NCBI RefSeq assembly: GCF_035984415.1
Contig: NZ_CP130721.1
Location: 62,001-126,000 of the forward strand
Length of the DNA stretch: 64,000 bases
Origin: Streptomyces sp. NBC_01296
GTDB taxonomy: Bacteria; Actinomycetota; Actinomycetes; Streptomycetales; Streptomycetaceae
Reading direction: 5' to 3'
Position numbers and translations under genes: made by a program. Positions 44,329 through 53,200 of this stretch are shown piece after piece; within the stretch, counting starts at the first letter, position 1, and each line of letters begins with the position of its first letter. The notes below the pieces were generated by a model. The model ran no database searches. It had not been told where the DNA came from and saw only the letters and a program-made list of their open reading frames with translations.

Positions 44329-46815
44329 ATGACCCCCAACACGATCATCGCCGAGGAGAGGCACGAAGCGGCCGGTCCGCCGGCCGGTCCGCTCCCGTGG
44401 CACCTCGCCCTGGTCAGCGGGGCCAACGGCGCCTCCCTTGACGCCGGTCTCGCCGCACTCAAGAACGCCCCCGCCGGTGCCCCCGCGGCCGCCTCCCCGG
44501 TGACCCGCCGCACCGTCGGCGCGGGCTCCGCGACGCACCGCGGCGCCGTGCTGACCGGCCCCGAGGGCCCGGTCGAGCTGGGCGCCAAGGAGCAGGACGC
44601 CACCGAGGCGCCGCTGGCCTTCCTCTTCCCGGGCCTGGGTGACCACTACCTCGGCATGGGCCGCGACCTGTACCGCGACTTCCCGGTCTTCCGCGCCGAG
44701 GTCGACCGCTGCGCCGAGCTGCTGGCCCCCGAACTCGGCCTGGACATCCGCGAGGTCGTCTTCCCGGCCACCGCCGACGAGACCGCCGACGCGGACCGGG
44801 CCCCGGCCATGGACCTGCGCCGCATGCTCGGCCGCGACAGTGCACCCGTCAGCGCCGAGGAGCGCCGGCTGAACGCCACGAAGCTGGCGCAGCCCGTCCT
44901 CTTCGTCATCGAGTACGCGCTCGCCGGCCTGTGGCGCAGCTGGGGCGCCCGCCCCGCCGTCCTGACCGGCTACAGCCTCGGCGAGTACGTCGCCGCGACG
45001 CTGGCCGGCGTGCTCTCCCTCAAGGACGCCCTGACCCTGGTCGCCCGGCGCGCCGCGCTCATCGACACGCTGCCGCAGGGCGCGATGCTCGCCGTCATGC
45101 TGCCGGAGCCGGACGTGTCCGCCGAGCTCGGACCGAACCTCTCCCTGTCCGCCGTCAACGGGGACTCGTTCTGCGTGGTCGCGGGACCGGAGGAGGACAT
45201 CGCGGCGCTGGAGGCCTCGCTGCGCGCCCGCGACGTCATCAACCGCCGCGTGACCACCACGCACGCCTTCCACTCCACCATGATGGAGCCGATCGCGGAC
45301 CAGGTCACCGAGCTCGCGAGGACGCTGACCCTCAAGCGCCCGAGCATCCCGTACATCTCGAACGTCACCGGGCAGCTCATCACCGACGAGCAGGCCACCG
45401 ACCCCGGCTACTGGGCCCGCCACCTGGTCAGCCCGGTCCGCTTCGCCGACGGCCTGCGCGCCATCGGCGCGGACCACGCCCTGCTCGAGGCCGGCCCCGG
45501 CCAGACGCTGAGCAGCCTGGCCGCCGAGGTCCGCGGAGCCGGCACCGGTACCGTCGTCGCCTCGATGCGCCACCCGCTGGAGCGCCGCTCCGACACCTCC
45601 GTCGCCCTCAAGGCGCTCGGCCGGCTGTGGCTGGCCGGCGGCGCGGTGGACTGGACGGCCTTCCCCGCCGAGGCCCTCGCGGTCGACGGCGCCGCCCCGG
45701 CCGGCGCCCTGGCGCCCGCCGCCGAGGACGGGCCGAGCGCCACCGAGCAGGAGCTGCACGCCCTGTGGGCCCGGCTGCTGAAGACCGAGGAACTCCCCCG
45801 GGACGTCTCCTTCTTCGAGCTCGGCGGCAACTCGCTGCTGGCCACCCGCCTGATCCTGCGCATCACCCGCGCCTTCGGTACCGAGCCGACCCTGCGCCAG
45901 GTGTACGAATGGGCGACGCTGGCCCGGATGGCGAAGGCCATCGACGCGCTGCGCGCCGGCCGCGACCCGCAGGCCGAGCTGGACGGCGACACCTCGGGCT
46001 CCTCGCACACCGGCAGCTCGCTCGCCCGCTTCGAGCTGCCCAACGGCATGATGGTCTCCCACCAGAACGAGGCGGAGACCCGCCACTTCTACGAGGACAT
46101 TTTCGACCACCGCGTCTACGGCAAGAACGGGATCACCCTCTCCGACGGCGCCACCGTCGTCGACGTCGGCGGCAACATCGGCCTCTTCACGCTCTTCGCG
46201 CACTACGAGGCCAAGAACGTGAAGATCTACACGTTCGAGCCGGCCCCGCCGCTGTTCGAGCTCCTGGGCCGCAACGTCGCCGAGCACGGCGCCGACGCCA
46301 CGCTGTTCAACATCGGCATTTCCGACGAGGAGTCCGAGGCGAACCTCACCTTCTACCCCCGCAGCTCCGGCATGTCCTCGTTCCACCCGGACGAGGCGGA
46401 GGAGAAGCACAACCTGCGCACCATCATCGCGAACCAGCGCGAGGCCGGCGGGGACGAGGCGGCCGACGAGCTCGCCGGGTACACCGAAGAGCTGATGGAC
46501 GTGCGCTTCGAGGCGATCGAGTTCACCGCCAGGCTGCGCCCGCTGAGCGCGATCATCCGCGAGCAGAACATCGAGCGCATCGACCTCATCAAGATCGACG
46601 TGCAGAAGAGCGAGCGCCAGGTCATCGACGGCATCGCCGACGAGGACTGGCCCAAGATCCAGCAGATGGTGCTGGAGGCGCACGACGCCGACGGTGAGGT
46701 GGCCCGTCTGGTCGCGCTCCTGGAGAGCCGCGGGTTCCACGCCGAGGCCGAACAGGACGAGCTCTACGCCGGCACGGACATCTACAACATCTACGCCGTA
46801 CGCGGCGCACGCTAA
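44329..46815 (+). CDS. Acyltransferase-carrier-FkbM methyltransferase fusion for methoxymalonyl-ACP
   Basis: An 828-residue fusion. Residues about 95-440: acyltransferase with nucleophile Ser216 in TGYSLGEYVAA (Tyr instead of the usual His beside it) and HAFH at 312-315. About 470-545: a carrier domain with Ser502 in ELGGNSLLATRL. About 575-820: an FkbM-family SAM methyltransferase (VVDVGGNIGLFTLFA, then LIKIDVQKSERQVIDGI). It heads the five-gene methoxymalonyl set, so the methyltransferase probably O-methylates the hydroxymalonyl unit, the role of FkbG elsewhere. The organisation recalls, from memory, SorC of the soraphen pathway. Whether the AT loads the fused carrier or passes the unit on is open. 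Confidence 0.85.
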   Translation: MTPNTIIAEERHEAAGPPAGPLPWHLALVSGANGASLDAGLAALKNAPAGAPAAASPVTRRTVGAGSATHRGAVLTGPEGPVELGAKEQDATEAPLAFLFPGLGDHYLGMGRDLYRDFPVFRAEVDRCAELLAPELGLDIREVVFPATADETADADRAPAMDLRRMLGRDSAPVSAEERRLNATKLAQPVLFVIEYALAGLWRSWGARPAVLTGYSLGEYVAATLAGVLSLKDALTLVARRAALIDTLPQGAMLAVMLPEPDVSAELGPNLSLSAVNGDSFCVVAGPEEDIAALEASLRARDVINRRVTTTHAFHSTMMEPIADQVTELARTLTLKRPSIPYISNVTGQLITDEQATDPGYWARHLVSPVRFADGLRAIGADHALLEAGPGQTLSSLAAEVRGAGTGTVVASMRHPLERRSDTSVALKALGRLWLAGGAVDWTAFPAEALAVDGAAPAGALAPAAEDGPSATEQELHALWARLLKTEELPRDVSFFELGGNSLLATRLILRITRAFGTEPTLRQVYEWATLARMAKAIDALRAGRDPQAELDGDTSGSSHTGSSLARFELPNGMMVSHQNEAETRHFYEDIFDHRVYGKNGITLSDGATVVDVGGNIGLFTLFAHYEAKNVKIYTFEPAPPLFELLGRNVAEHGADATLFNIGISDEESEANLTFYPRSSGMSSFHPDEAEEKHNLRTIIANQREAGGDEAADELAGYTEELMDVRFEAIEFTARLRPLSAIIREQNIERIDLIKIDVQKSERQVIDGIADEDWPKIQQMVLEAHDADGEVARLVALLESRGFHAEAEQDELYAGTDIYNIYAVRGAR

Positions 46816-46830
46816 CGGAGTCGACCAGTC

Positions 46831-47682
46831 ATGGAATTCACGACAGCAGGAGTCGTCGGAGCCGGCGTCATGGGCGTCGGAGTCGCACAGAACCTCGCCC
46901 AGACCGGCCACCGCGTCGTTCTGGTCGACCTCTCCGAGGAGATCCTCGACAACGCCCGCAAGGAGCTCCGCAACAGCCTCCGCGCGTTCGCGATGTTCAA
47001 CCGCAAGGCCGCGGTCGACCCCGCCGAGATCTTCGAGAAGATCGAGTTCACGACCGACTACGAGCAGCTCGCCAAGGCGGACTTCGTCGTCGAGAACGTG
47101 ACCGAGGAATGGGCGATCAAGGAGAAGGTCTACAAGGAGCTCGACCGGATCTGCCGGCCCGAGGTCGTCTTCGCCGTCAACACCTCGGCCATCTCCATCA
47201 CCCGCGTCGGCTCGGTCACCAGCCGTCCCGAGCGCGTCGTCGGCATGCACTTCATGAACCCGGTGCCGCTCAAGCCGATGGTCGAGGTCATCCGCGGCTA
47301 CCACACCACCCCCGAGACCATCGACACCGCACGCCGCTTCCTGGCCGAGCTGGGCAAGGAGTGCATCGTCGTCGAGGACGTGCCGGGGTTCGTCTCCAAC
47401 CGCGTCCTGATGCTCACCATCAACGAGGCCGTCTTCCTGGTCCAGGACGGCGTGGCCCCCGCAGCCGACGTCGACCGCATCTTCAAGACCTGCTTCGACC
47501 ACAAGATGGGCCCTCTGGAGACCGCCGACCTCATCGGTCTCGACACCATCCTGAAATCCGTCGAAGTGCTCTACGAGAGCTTCAACGACGACAAGTACCG
47601 GCCGGCGCCCCTGCTCAAGAAGATGGTCGCCGCCGGCCTGCTCGGCCGGAAGAGCGGCCAGGGATTCCACACGTACCGCTGA
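46831..47682 (+). CDS. 3-hydroxyacyl dehydrogenase of methoxymalonyl-ACP pathway (FkbK-like)
   Basis: A 283-residue NAD-dependent dehydrogenase of the 3-hydroxybutyryl-CoA dehydrogenase family: VVGAGVMGVGVAQNLAQTGH, VGMHFMNPVPLKPMVEVI and GLLGRKSGQGFHTYR. In FK520, ansamitocin and related clusters the homologue oxidises the glyceryl-ACP. It lies 15 bp behind the fusion gene and 41 bp before the ACP. It is separate from the fused dehydrogenase at 33072, which belongs with the CCR. Confidence 0.92.
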   Translation: MEFTTAGVVGAGVMGVGVAQNLAQTGHRVVLVDLSEEILDNARKELRNSLRAFAMFNRKAAVDPAEIFEKIEFTTDYEQLAKADFVVENVTEEWAIKEKVYKELDRICRPEVVFAVNTSAISITRVGSVTSRPERVVGMHFMNPVPLKPMVEVIRGYHTTPETIDTARRFLAELGKECIVVEDVPGFVSNRVLMLTINEAVFLVQDGVAPAADVDRIFKTCFDHKMGPLETADLIGLDTILKSVEVLYESFNDDKYRPAPLLKKMVAAGLLGRKSGQGFHTYR

Positions 47683-47723
47683 CCGAGCCGTACACCGCAC
47701 CGAAGACGACAGGACGGATCGAG

Positions 47724-47978
47724 ATGAGCACGGACAACAAGGCCAGGATCGCGGAGTACCTCTCCCGCTTCATCCCGGTGCAGGACCTCAAGGACGACCA
47801 GGACATCTTCGAGCTCAGCTTCGTCAGCTCGATGTTCGCGATGCAGCTCGTCTCCTTCGTGGAGCACGAGTTCGGCATCACCGTCGAGAACGAGGACCTG
47901 GAGCTGGAGTACTTCCGCTCCATCAACGCACTCGACGCGTTCGTCAGCCGCAAGCTGGCCGCGCCGGTCGCCCCGTAG
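47724..47978 (+). CDS. Acyl carrier protein for methoxymalonyl (FkbJ-like)
   Basis: An 84-residue ACP. The attachment region reads FELSFVSSMFAMQLVSFVE in place of the common DSL motif; this S-x-F-A-x-Q-L-V pattern is characteristic of methoxymalonyl-pathway ACPs. ATG 47724 follows GGA-rich text. It would carry glyceryl, hydroxymalonyl and methoxymalonyl intermediates and present the finished extender to AT2 of the PKS-NRPS. Confidence 0.92.
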   Translation: MSTDNKARIAEYLSRFIPVQDLKDDQDIFELSFVSSMFAMQLVSFVEHEFGITVENEDLELEYFRSINALDAFVSRKLAAPVAP

Positions 47979-47999
47979 CGCGAGCGGAGCCGACCCCAG

Positions 48000-49184
48000 A
48001 TGACGACGACGCTCACCGCGGAGCAGGCGCAGGCCCAGAAGGAGTTCCGGGCCTTCGCCGACCTCCGTGTCGCCCCGTACGCGGATGCCCGGCACCGCGC
48101 CCAGCGCACCCCTCCCGAGGCCATCCGGCTGCTCGCCGACGAGGGCCTGCTCGGGCTGCCGGTCCCGGCCGAGTACGGCGGCGGAGGCTGCGACGCGGTG
48201 ACGCTCGGACTGCTGGCCGCGGAGCTCGGCCGCGCCTGCTCCTCGCTGCGCAGTCTGCTCACCGTCCACACGATGGTGGCGCACGCCGTCGCCCGCTGGG
48301 GCACCCGCGCCCAGAAGGACACCTGGCTGCCCCGGCTCGCCCGCGGAGAGCGCATCGGCGCGCTCGCCGTGTCCGAGCCGGGCACCGGCAGCGACGCCTC
48401 CTCCGTCACCACCCGGATCACCCCGGACGGCGACGACTGGATCCTCGACGGACACAAGAAGTGGATCACGTACGGCGAGAGCGCCGACCTGTTCCTCGTC
48501 GTCGGCCGCAGCGAGCAGGGACCCACCGCCCTGCTCGTCGAACGGGACACCCCCGGCCTGCGCACCGAGCTGATCGAGGACATGATCGGCATCCGCGCCT
48601 CGATGACCGCGAACGTGTACTTCGACCACTGCCGCGTCCCCGGCGCGAACCTGCTGGCCCGGCCGGGCCTCGGCGTCTCGCACGTGACCGGCGCGGCCCT
48701 CGACCTCGGCCGGTACACCGTCGGCTGGGGCTGCGTCGGCATCCTCGACGCCTGCCTCGAGGCCGCCACCGACTACGCGGCGGACCGCGTCCAGTTCGGC
48801 GTCCCCATCCGGGAGCACCAGCTGGTCCGCCGCATGATCACCGACATGTACACCTCTTCCCGGGCCGCCCGGCTGCTGTGCCTGGAGGCGGGCCGGCTGC
48901 GCGACGCACGCGACCCCGGGGCGCTCGCCGCCACCTCGACGGCCAAGTACTTCGCCTCCTCTGCCGCCGCCCGCGCCGCCACCGACGCCGTGCAGATCCA
49001 CGGCGCCAACGGCTGCGGCCCCGACTACCCCGTACAGCGGCTCCTCGGCGACACCAAGGTCATGGAGGTCATCGAGGGCAGCTCCCAGCTCCACCAGGTG
49101 GGCCTCGCCGAGTACGCCTTCCAGGAGCGCGCCCTGCTCCGCCGCACCCCCTCGCCGCAGACCGTGGAAGTGAGTGACCGATGA
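48000..49184 (+). CDS. Acyl-CoA dehydrogenase-type enzyme of methoxymalonyl-ACP pathway (FkbI-like)
   Basis: A 394-residue flavoprotein of the acyl-CoA dehydrogenase family: GALAVSEPGTGSDASSVTTR, DGHKKWITYGESADLFLVVG, RVQFGVPIREHQLVRRMITD and QIHGANGCGPDYPVQRLLGD. In the methoxymalonyl pathway it oxidises the two-carbon hydroxyl intermediate on the ACP. ATG 48000; the stop overlaps the FkbH-like start by ATGA. Confidence 0.93.
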   Translation: MTTTLTAEQAQAQKEFRAFADLRVAPYADARHRAQRTPPEAIRLLADEGLLGLPVPAEYGGGGCDAVTLGLLAAELGRACSSLRSLLTVHTMVAHAVARWGTRAQKDTWLPRLARGERIGALAVSEPGTGSDASSVTTRITPDGDDWILDGHKKWITYGESADLFLVVGRSEQGPTALLVERDTPGLRTELIEDMIGIRASMTANVYFDHCRVPGANLLARPGLGVSHVTGAALDLGRYTVGWGCVGILDACLEAATDYAADRVQFGVPIREHQLVRRMITDMYTSSRAARLLCLEAGRLRDARDPGALAATSTAKYFASSAAARAATDAVQIHGANGCGPDYPVQRLLGDTKVMEVIEGSSQLHQVGLAEYAFQERALLRRTPSPQTVEVSDR

Positions 49185-50233
49185 CGACGACCACCGAGAC
49201 CCCCGTCGTGACCACAGTCAAGTGCGTGGTGTGGGACCTCGACAACACCGTCTGGGACGGCGTCCTCCTCGAGGACGCCGAGGTCACCCTGCGCCCCGAG
49301 GTCGTGGAGACCCTGCGCGTCCTGGACGAGCGCGGCATCCTGCACTCCATCGCCAGCCGCAACGACCACGACGCGGCCATGGCCAAGCTGACGGAGTTCG
49401 GCATCGCCGAGTACTTCCTCTACCCCCAGATCAACTGGGGCAACAAGTCCGACTCCGTGCAGGCCGTCGCCAAGGCCGTCAACATCGGCATCGACACCCT
49501 CGCCTTCGTCGACGACCAGCCCTTCGAGCGCGACGAGGTCGCCTTCGCCCACCCGCAGGTGCGCTGCATCGACGCCCTCGACGCCGCGGACATCCCGCAG
49601 CTCCCCGAGATGCACCCCCGGTTCGTCACCGCGGACTCCCGCGAACGCCGCCACCTCTACCGCGCCGACGCACAGCGCAACGCCGCCGAGGAGTCCCACG
49701 AGGGCACCTCCGAGGAGTTTCTCGCCTCGCTCGGCATGAGCTTCACCATCAGCCCCGCCGAGGAGCGCGACCTCCAGCGCGCCGAGGAGCTGACGGTCCG
49801 TACGAACCAGCTCAACGCCACGGGCTACACGTACTCGTACGAGGAGCTGGACGCGTTCCGCCGCTCCGCGGACCACGACCTGCTGGTCGCCGGTCTCGAG
49901 GACAAGTACGGCACCTACGGCAAGATCGGCCTCTCCCTCGTCGAGCGCGGCGAGGGCGTGTGGACCGTCAAGCTGCTGCTGATGTCCTGCCGGGTCATGT
50001 CCCGCGGCGTCGGCTCCGTGCTGCTCGGCCACCTGATCCGCGAGGCCCACCGGGCCGGGGTGCGGCTGCGCGCCGAGTTCGTGCCGACCGACCGCAACCG
50101 GACCATGTACATCACCTACAAGTTTGCCGGCTTCCGCGAGATCGCCAAGAAGGGCGACATCTCGGTCCTGGAGAACGACTTCTCCCGGATCCCGGAGTTC
50201 CCCCCGTACATGGACGTCACCCTCGGGGGCTGA
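49181..50233 (+). CDS. FkbH-like glyceryl transferase/phosphatase
   Basis: A 350-residue protein with an N-terminal HAD phosphatase domain (VVWDLDNTVWDGVLLED, nucleophilic Asp in DLDNT) and a C-terminal GNAT-like half (residues about 200-350, RVMSRGVGSVLLGHLIREAH). FkbH homologues take 1,3-bisphosphoglycerate, dephosphorylate it and load glyceryl on the FkbJ-type ACP, the first step of methoxymalonyl-ACP supply. It is the last gene of the set and ends 48 bp before the PKS-NRPS. Confidence 0.96.
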   Translation: MTTTTETPVVTTVKCVVWDLDNTVWDGVLLEDAEVTLRPEVVETLRVLDERGILHSIASRNDHDAAMAKLTEFGIAEYFLYPQINWGNKSDSVQAVAKAVNIGIDTLAFVDDQPFERDEVAFAHPQVRCIDALDAADIPQLPEMHPRFVTADSRERRHLYRADAQRNAAEESHEGTSEEFLASLGMSFTISPAEERDLQRAEELTVRTNQLNATGYTYSYEELDAFRRSADHDLLVAGLEDKYGTYGKIGLSLVERGEGVWTVKLLLMSCRVMSRGVGSVLLGHLIREAHRAGVRLRAEFVPTDRNRTMYITYKFAGFREIAKKGDISVLENDFSRIPEFPPYMDVTLGG

Positions 50234-50281
50234 CCCGCCCCCCCTCGAGACCCTTCCCAGCAGCGCCACAGAACGAGACGG

Positions 50282-53200
50282 ATGGCCAACATGAGCGCCC
50301 AGGCGAACGAGGACCGGCTTCGGCGGGCCATGGCTGCAGTGATCCAGCTGCAGCAGCGCAACGCCGAGCTGGAGAACGAGCGGCACGAGCCGGTGGCGGT
50401 CATCGCCATGGCCTGCCGGCTTCCCGGCGGAGTCACCACGCCCGAGGAGTACTGGGAGCTGCTGGCCGGCGGCCGCGATGCCATCGGCCCGCTACCGGCG
50501 CGGTGGGCCGGTCTCGACCTGTACGACGCCGACCCCGCGGCGGTCGGCAAGAGCTACGCGCAGGAAGGCGGATTCCTCGACGGGCTCGAGGAGTTCGACG
50601 CCGACTTCTTCGGCATCTCCCGCCGTGAGGCCGTCTCCATGGACCCGCAGCAGCGGCTGGTCCTGGAGGCCTCCTGGGAGGCCCTGGAGCGGGCCGGCCT
50701 GCGCCCCGACGCGCTGGCCGGCAGCCGCACCGGCGTCTACCTGGGCGCCATGCGCTCCGACTACGACACCGGCAACGCTCCCCTGGAGGTCCTCGACGGC
50801 TACCAGGGCACCGGCATCTCCGGCAGCGTGGTCTCCGGCCGCATCAGCTACGCCCTCGGCCTCCAGGGCCCGGCCCTGACCATCGACACCGCCTGCTCCT
50901 CCTCGCTGGTCGCCATCCACTCGGCGGTCGCGGCCCTGCGCGGCGGCGACTGCGAACTGGCCCTGGCCGGCGGCGTCACCGTGATGAGCTCGCCCGCCAT
51001 GTTCGTCGAGTCCAGCCGCCTCGGCGCGATGGCCCCGGACGGCCGCTGCAAGAGCTTCTCCGCCGGGGCCGACGGCGCGATCTGGTCCGAGGGCGTCGGC
51101 ATCCTCGTCCTGAAGAAGCTCTCGGCCGCACGCCGCGACGGCGACCGGGTCCTCGCCGTGGTCCGCGGTTCCGCCGTCAACCAGGACGGCCGCAGCCAGG
51201 GCCTGACCGCTCCCAACGGGCCCGCGCAGCAGCGCGTGATCCGCGACGCGCTCGCCTCCTGCCGCCTGACCCCCGCCGACATCGACGCGATCGACGCCCA
51301 CGGCACCGGCACCCCGCTCGGCGACCGTATCGAGGCCGGCGCGCTGGCCGAGGTCTTCGGACCCGGGCGGGACGCCGCACAGCCCGTGTGGCTCGGCTCG
51401 TCCAAGTCGAACCTCGGCCACACCCAGGCCGCCGCCGGCGTCGTCGGCGTGATGAAGATGATCCTGGCGCTCCAGCACGAGGAGCTGCCCGCCACCCTGC
51501 ACGCCGCCGAGGCCAGCCCGCACGTCGCCTGGGACAGCAGCGGCCTGCGGCTCCTGCAGGCGAACACGCCGTGGCAGCGCGGCGAGCGGGTGCGCCGGGC
51601 CGGCGTCTCCTCGTTCGGCATCAGCGGCACCAACGCCCACGTCATCGTCGAGGAAGCCCCGGCCGAGGCGCCCGCCGAGACCCCCGAACCCGCGGCGGCT
51701 CCGGCCGCGACGACGGCGCAGACCCCCTGGTCCGCCGTCCCCCGCCCGCTGCTCGTCTCCGGCTCCGACGCCGCCGCGCTGCGCGCACAGGCCGCCCGCT
51801 GGGCCCGCTGGATCACCGAGCACCCCGAAGCCCACTGGCCGGACGTCCTGCGTACCGCCGCCCTGCACCGCACCCCGATGGAGTTCCGCGCCGCGGTCGT
51901 CGCGGCCGGACCCCGGGAGGCCGCCGAGGCGCTCCGCGCACTCGCCGAGGGCCGGCCCCACCCCTGCCTGACCTCCGCGACCGCCCGCGAGCGCGGCAGC
52001 GCCGTCTTCGTCTTCCCCGGCCAGGGCTCGCAGTGGCCCGGCATGGGCCGCGAACTGCTCGAGCAGAGCGAGGTGTTCCGTAAGGCCGTCGAGGAGTGTG
52101 ACGCCGCGCTCGCGCCCTGGACCGGCTGGTCGGTGGCGAAGGTCCTGCGCGGCGAGGCGGACCTCGAACTCACCCTCGAGCGGATCGATGTACTCCAGCC
52201 CGCCCTCTTCGCGGTGATGATCGGCCTCGTCGCACTGTGGCGCTCGCTCGGTGTGGAACCGGCCGCCGTCGTCGGCTCAAGCCAGGGCGAGGTCCCGGCC
52301 GCCGTCGTCTCCGGCGCGCTCTCCCTCGCCGACGGCGCCCGGCTGACCGCCCTGCGCTCCCAGGGCCAGCTGCGCGAGTGCAGCGGCCGCGGCGCCATGG
52401 CCCTGGTCGAACTGCCCGTGGACCGCACCCGCGAGCTCATCGCCCCGTACGGGGACGCCCTGTCGGTGGCCGTCGTCAACACGGCCGGCTCGACCGTGGT
52501 CTCCGGCGACGTGGACGCCGTAGAGCGCCTGCTCGCCGCACTCGAAGGCGGCGACGTCTTCTGCCGCCGCATCCAGTCGGACACCGCCGGGCACAGCGCG
52601 CACATCGACTCCATGCTGCCCTGGCTCGCCGAGCAGCTCGCCGGCCTGCGCCCCGGCGCCACGGCCGTGCCGTTCTACTCCACCGTCACGGGCGGCGTGC
52701 TCGAGGGCGCCGCCCTCGACGGCGGCTACTGGTGCCGCAACGTCCGCGAGACGGTCCGCATGGACCTCGCCCTGGCACGGCTCGCCGCCGACGGCCACGA
52801 CGTCTTCGTCGAGATCTCCCCGCACCCCGTCCTCGGAATGCCCCTGACCAGCGCCACCGCCGAGCGGCACGGCGCCGTCGTGGGCAGCCTGCGCCGCGAC
52901 CAGGGCGGCCTCGACGAACTGCTGCGCTCGTTCGGCTCCCTGCACACCATGGGCTACCCGGGCGACTGGACCCGGGTCTTCGGCGCCGCGGAGGACGGCC
53001 GCAGCCGGCTCGCCGACCTGCCCACCTACGCATTCCAGCGCAAGCCGTACTGGACCGACGTGCCCGGATACCGCCGGCTCGACCCCGCCGAGATCGCCGC
53101 GCTCGCCGACCGGACCCAGGACACCCCGGCCGACGCCGCCGACGGCCCGGCCGCCCTGCGGGCCGCCCTCGCCGCCCTCGGCGACGACGAACGCCACGAA

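Noticed and set aside
42277..47700. An 1,807-codon open frame on the minus strand opposite the ketoreductase, aromatase and methoxymalonyl genes
   Set aside because: It is a compositional shadow: high GC removes stop codons, the translation is low-complexity (Gly/Val/Asp/Arg-rich) without any family motif, and convincing genes occupy the plus strand throughout.
48000..49184. A stand-alone fatty-acid degradation acyl-CoA dehydrogenase
   Set aside because: Its place between FkbJ-like and FkbH-like genes with an overlapping stop/start identifies it as the FkbI-type enzyme.
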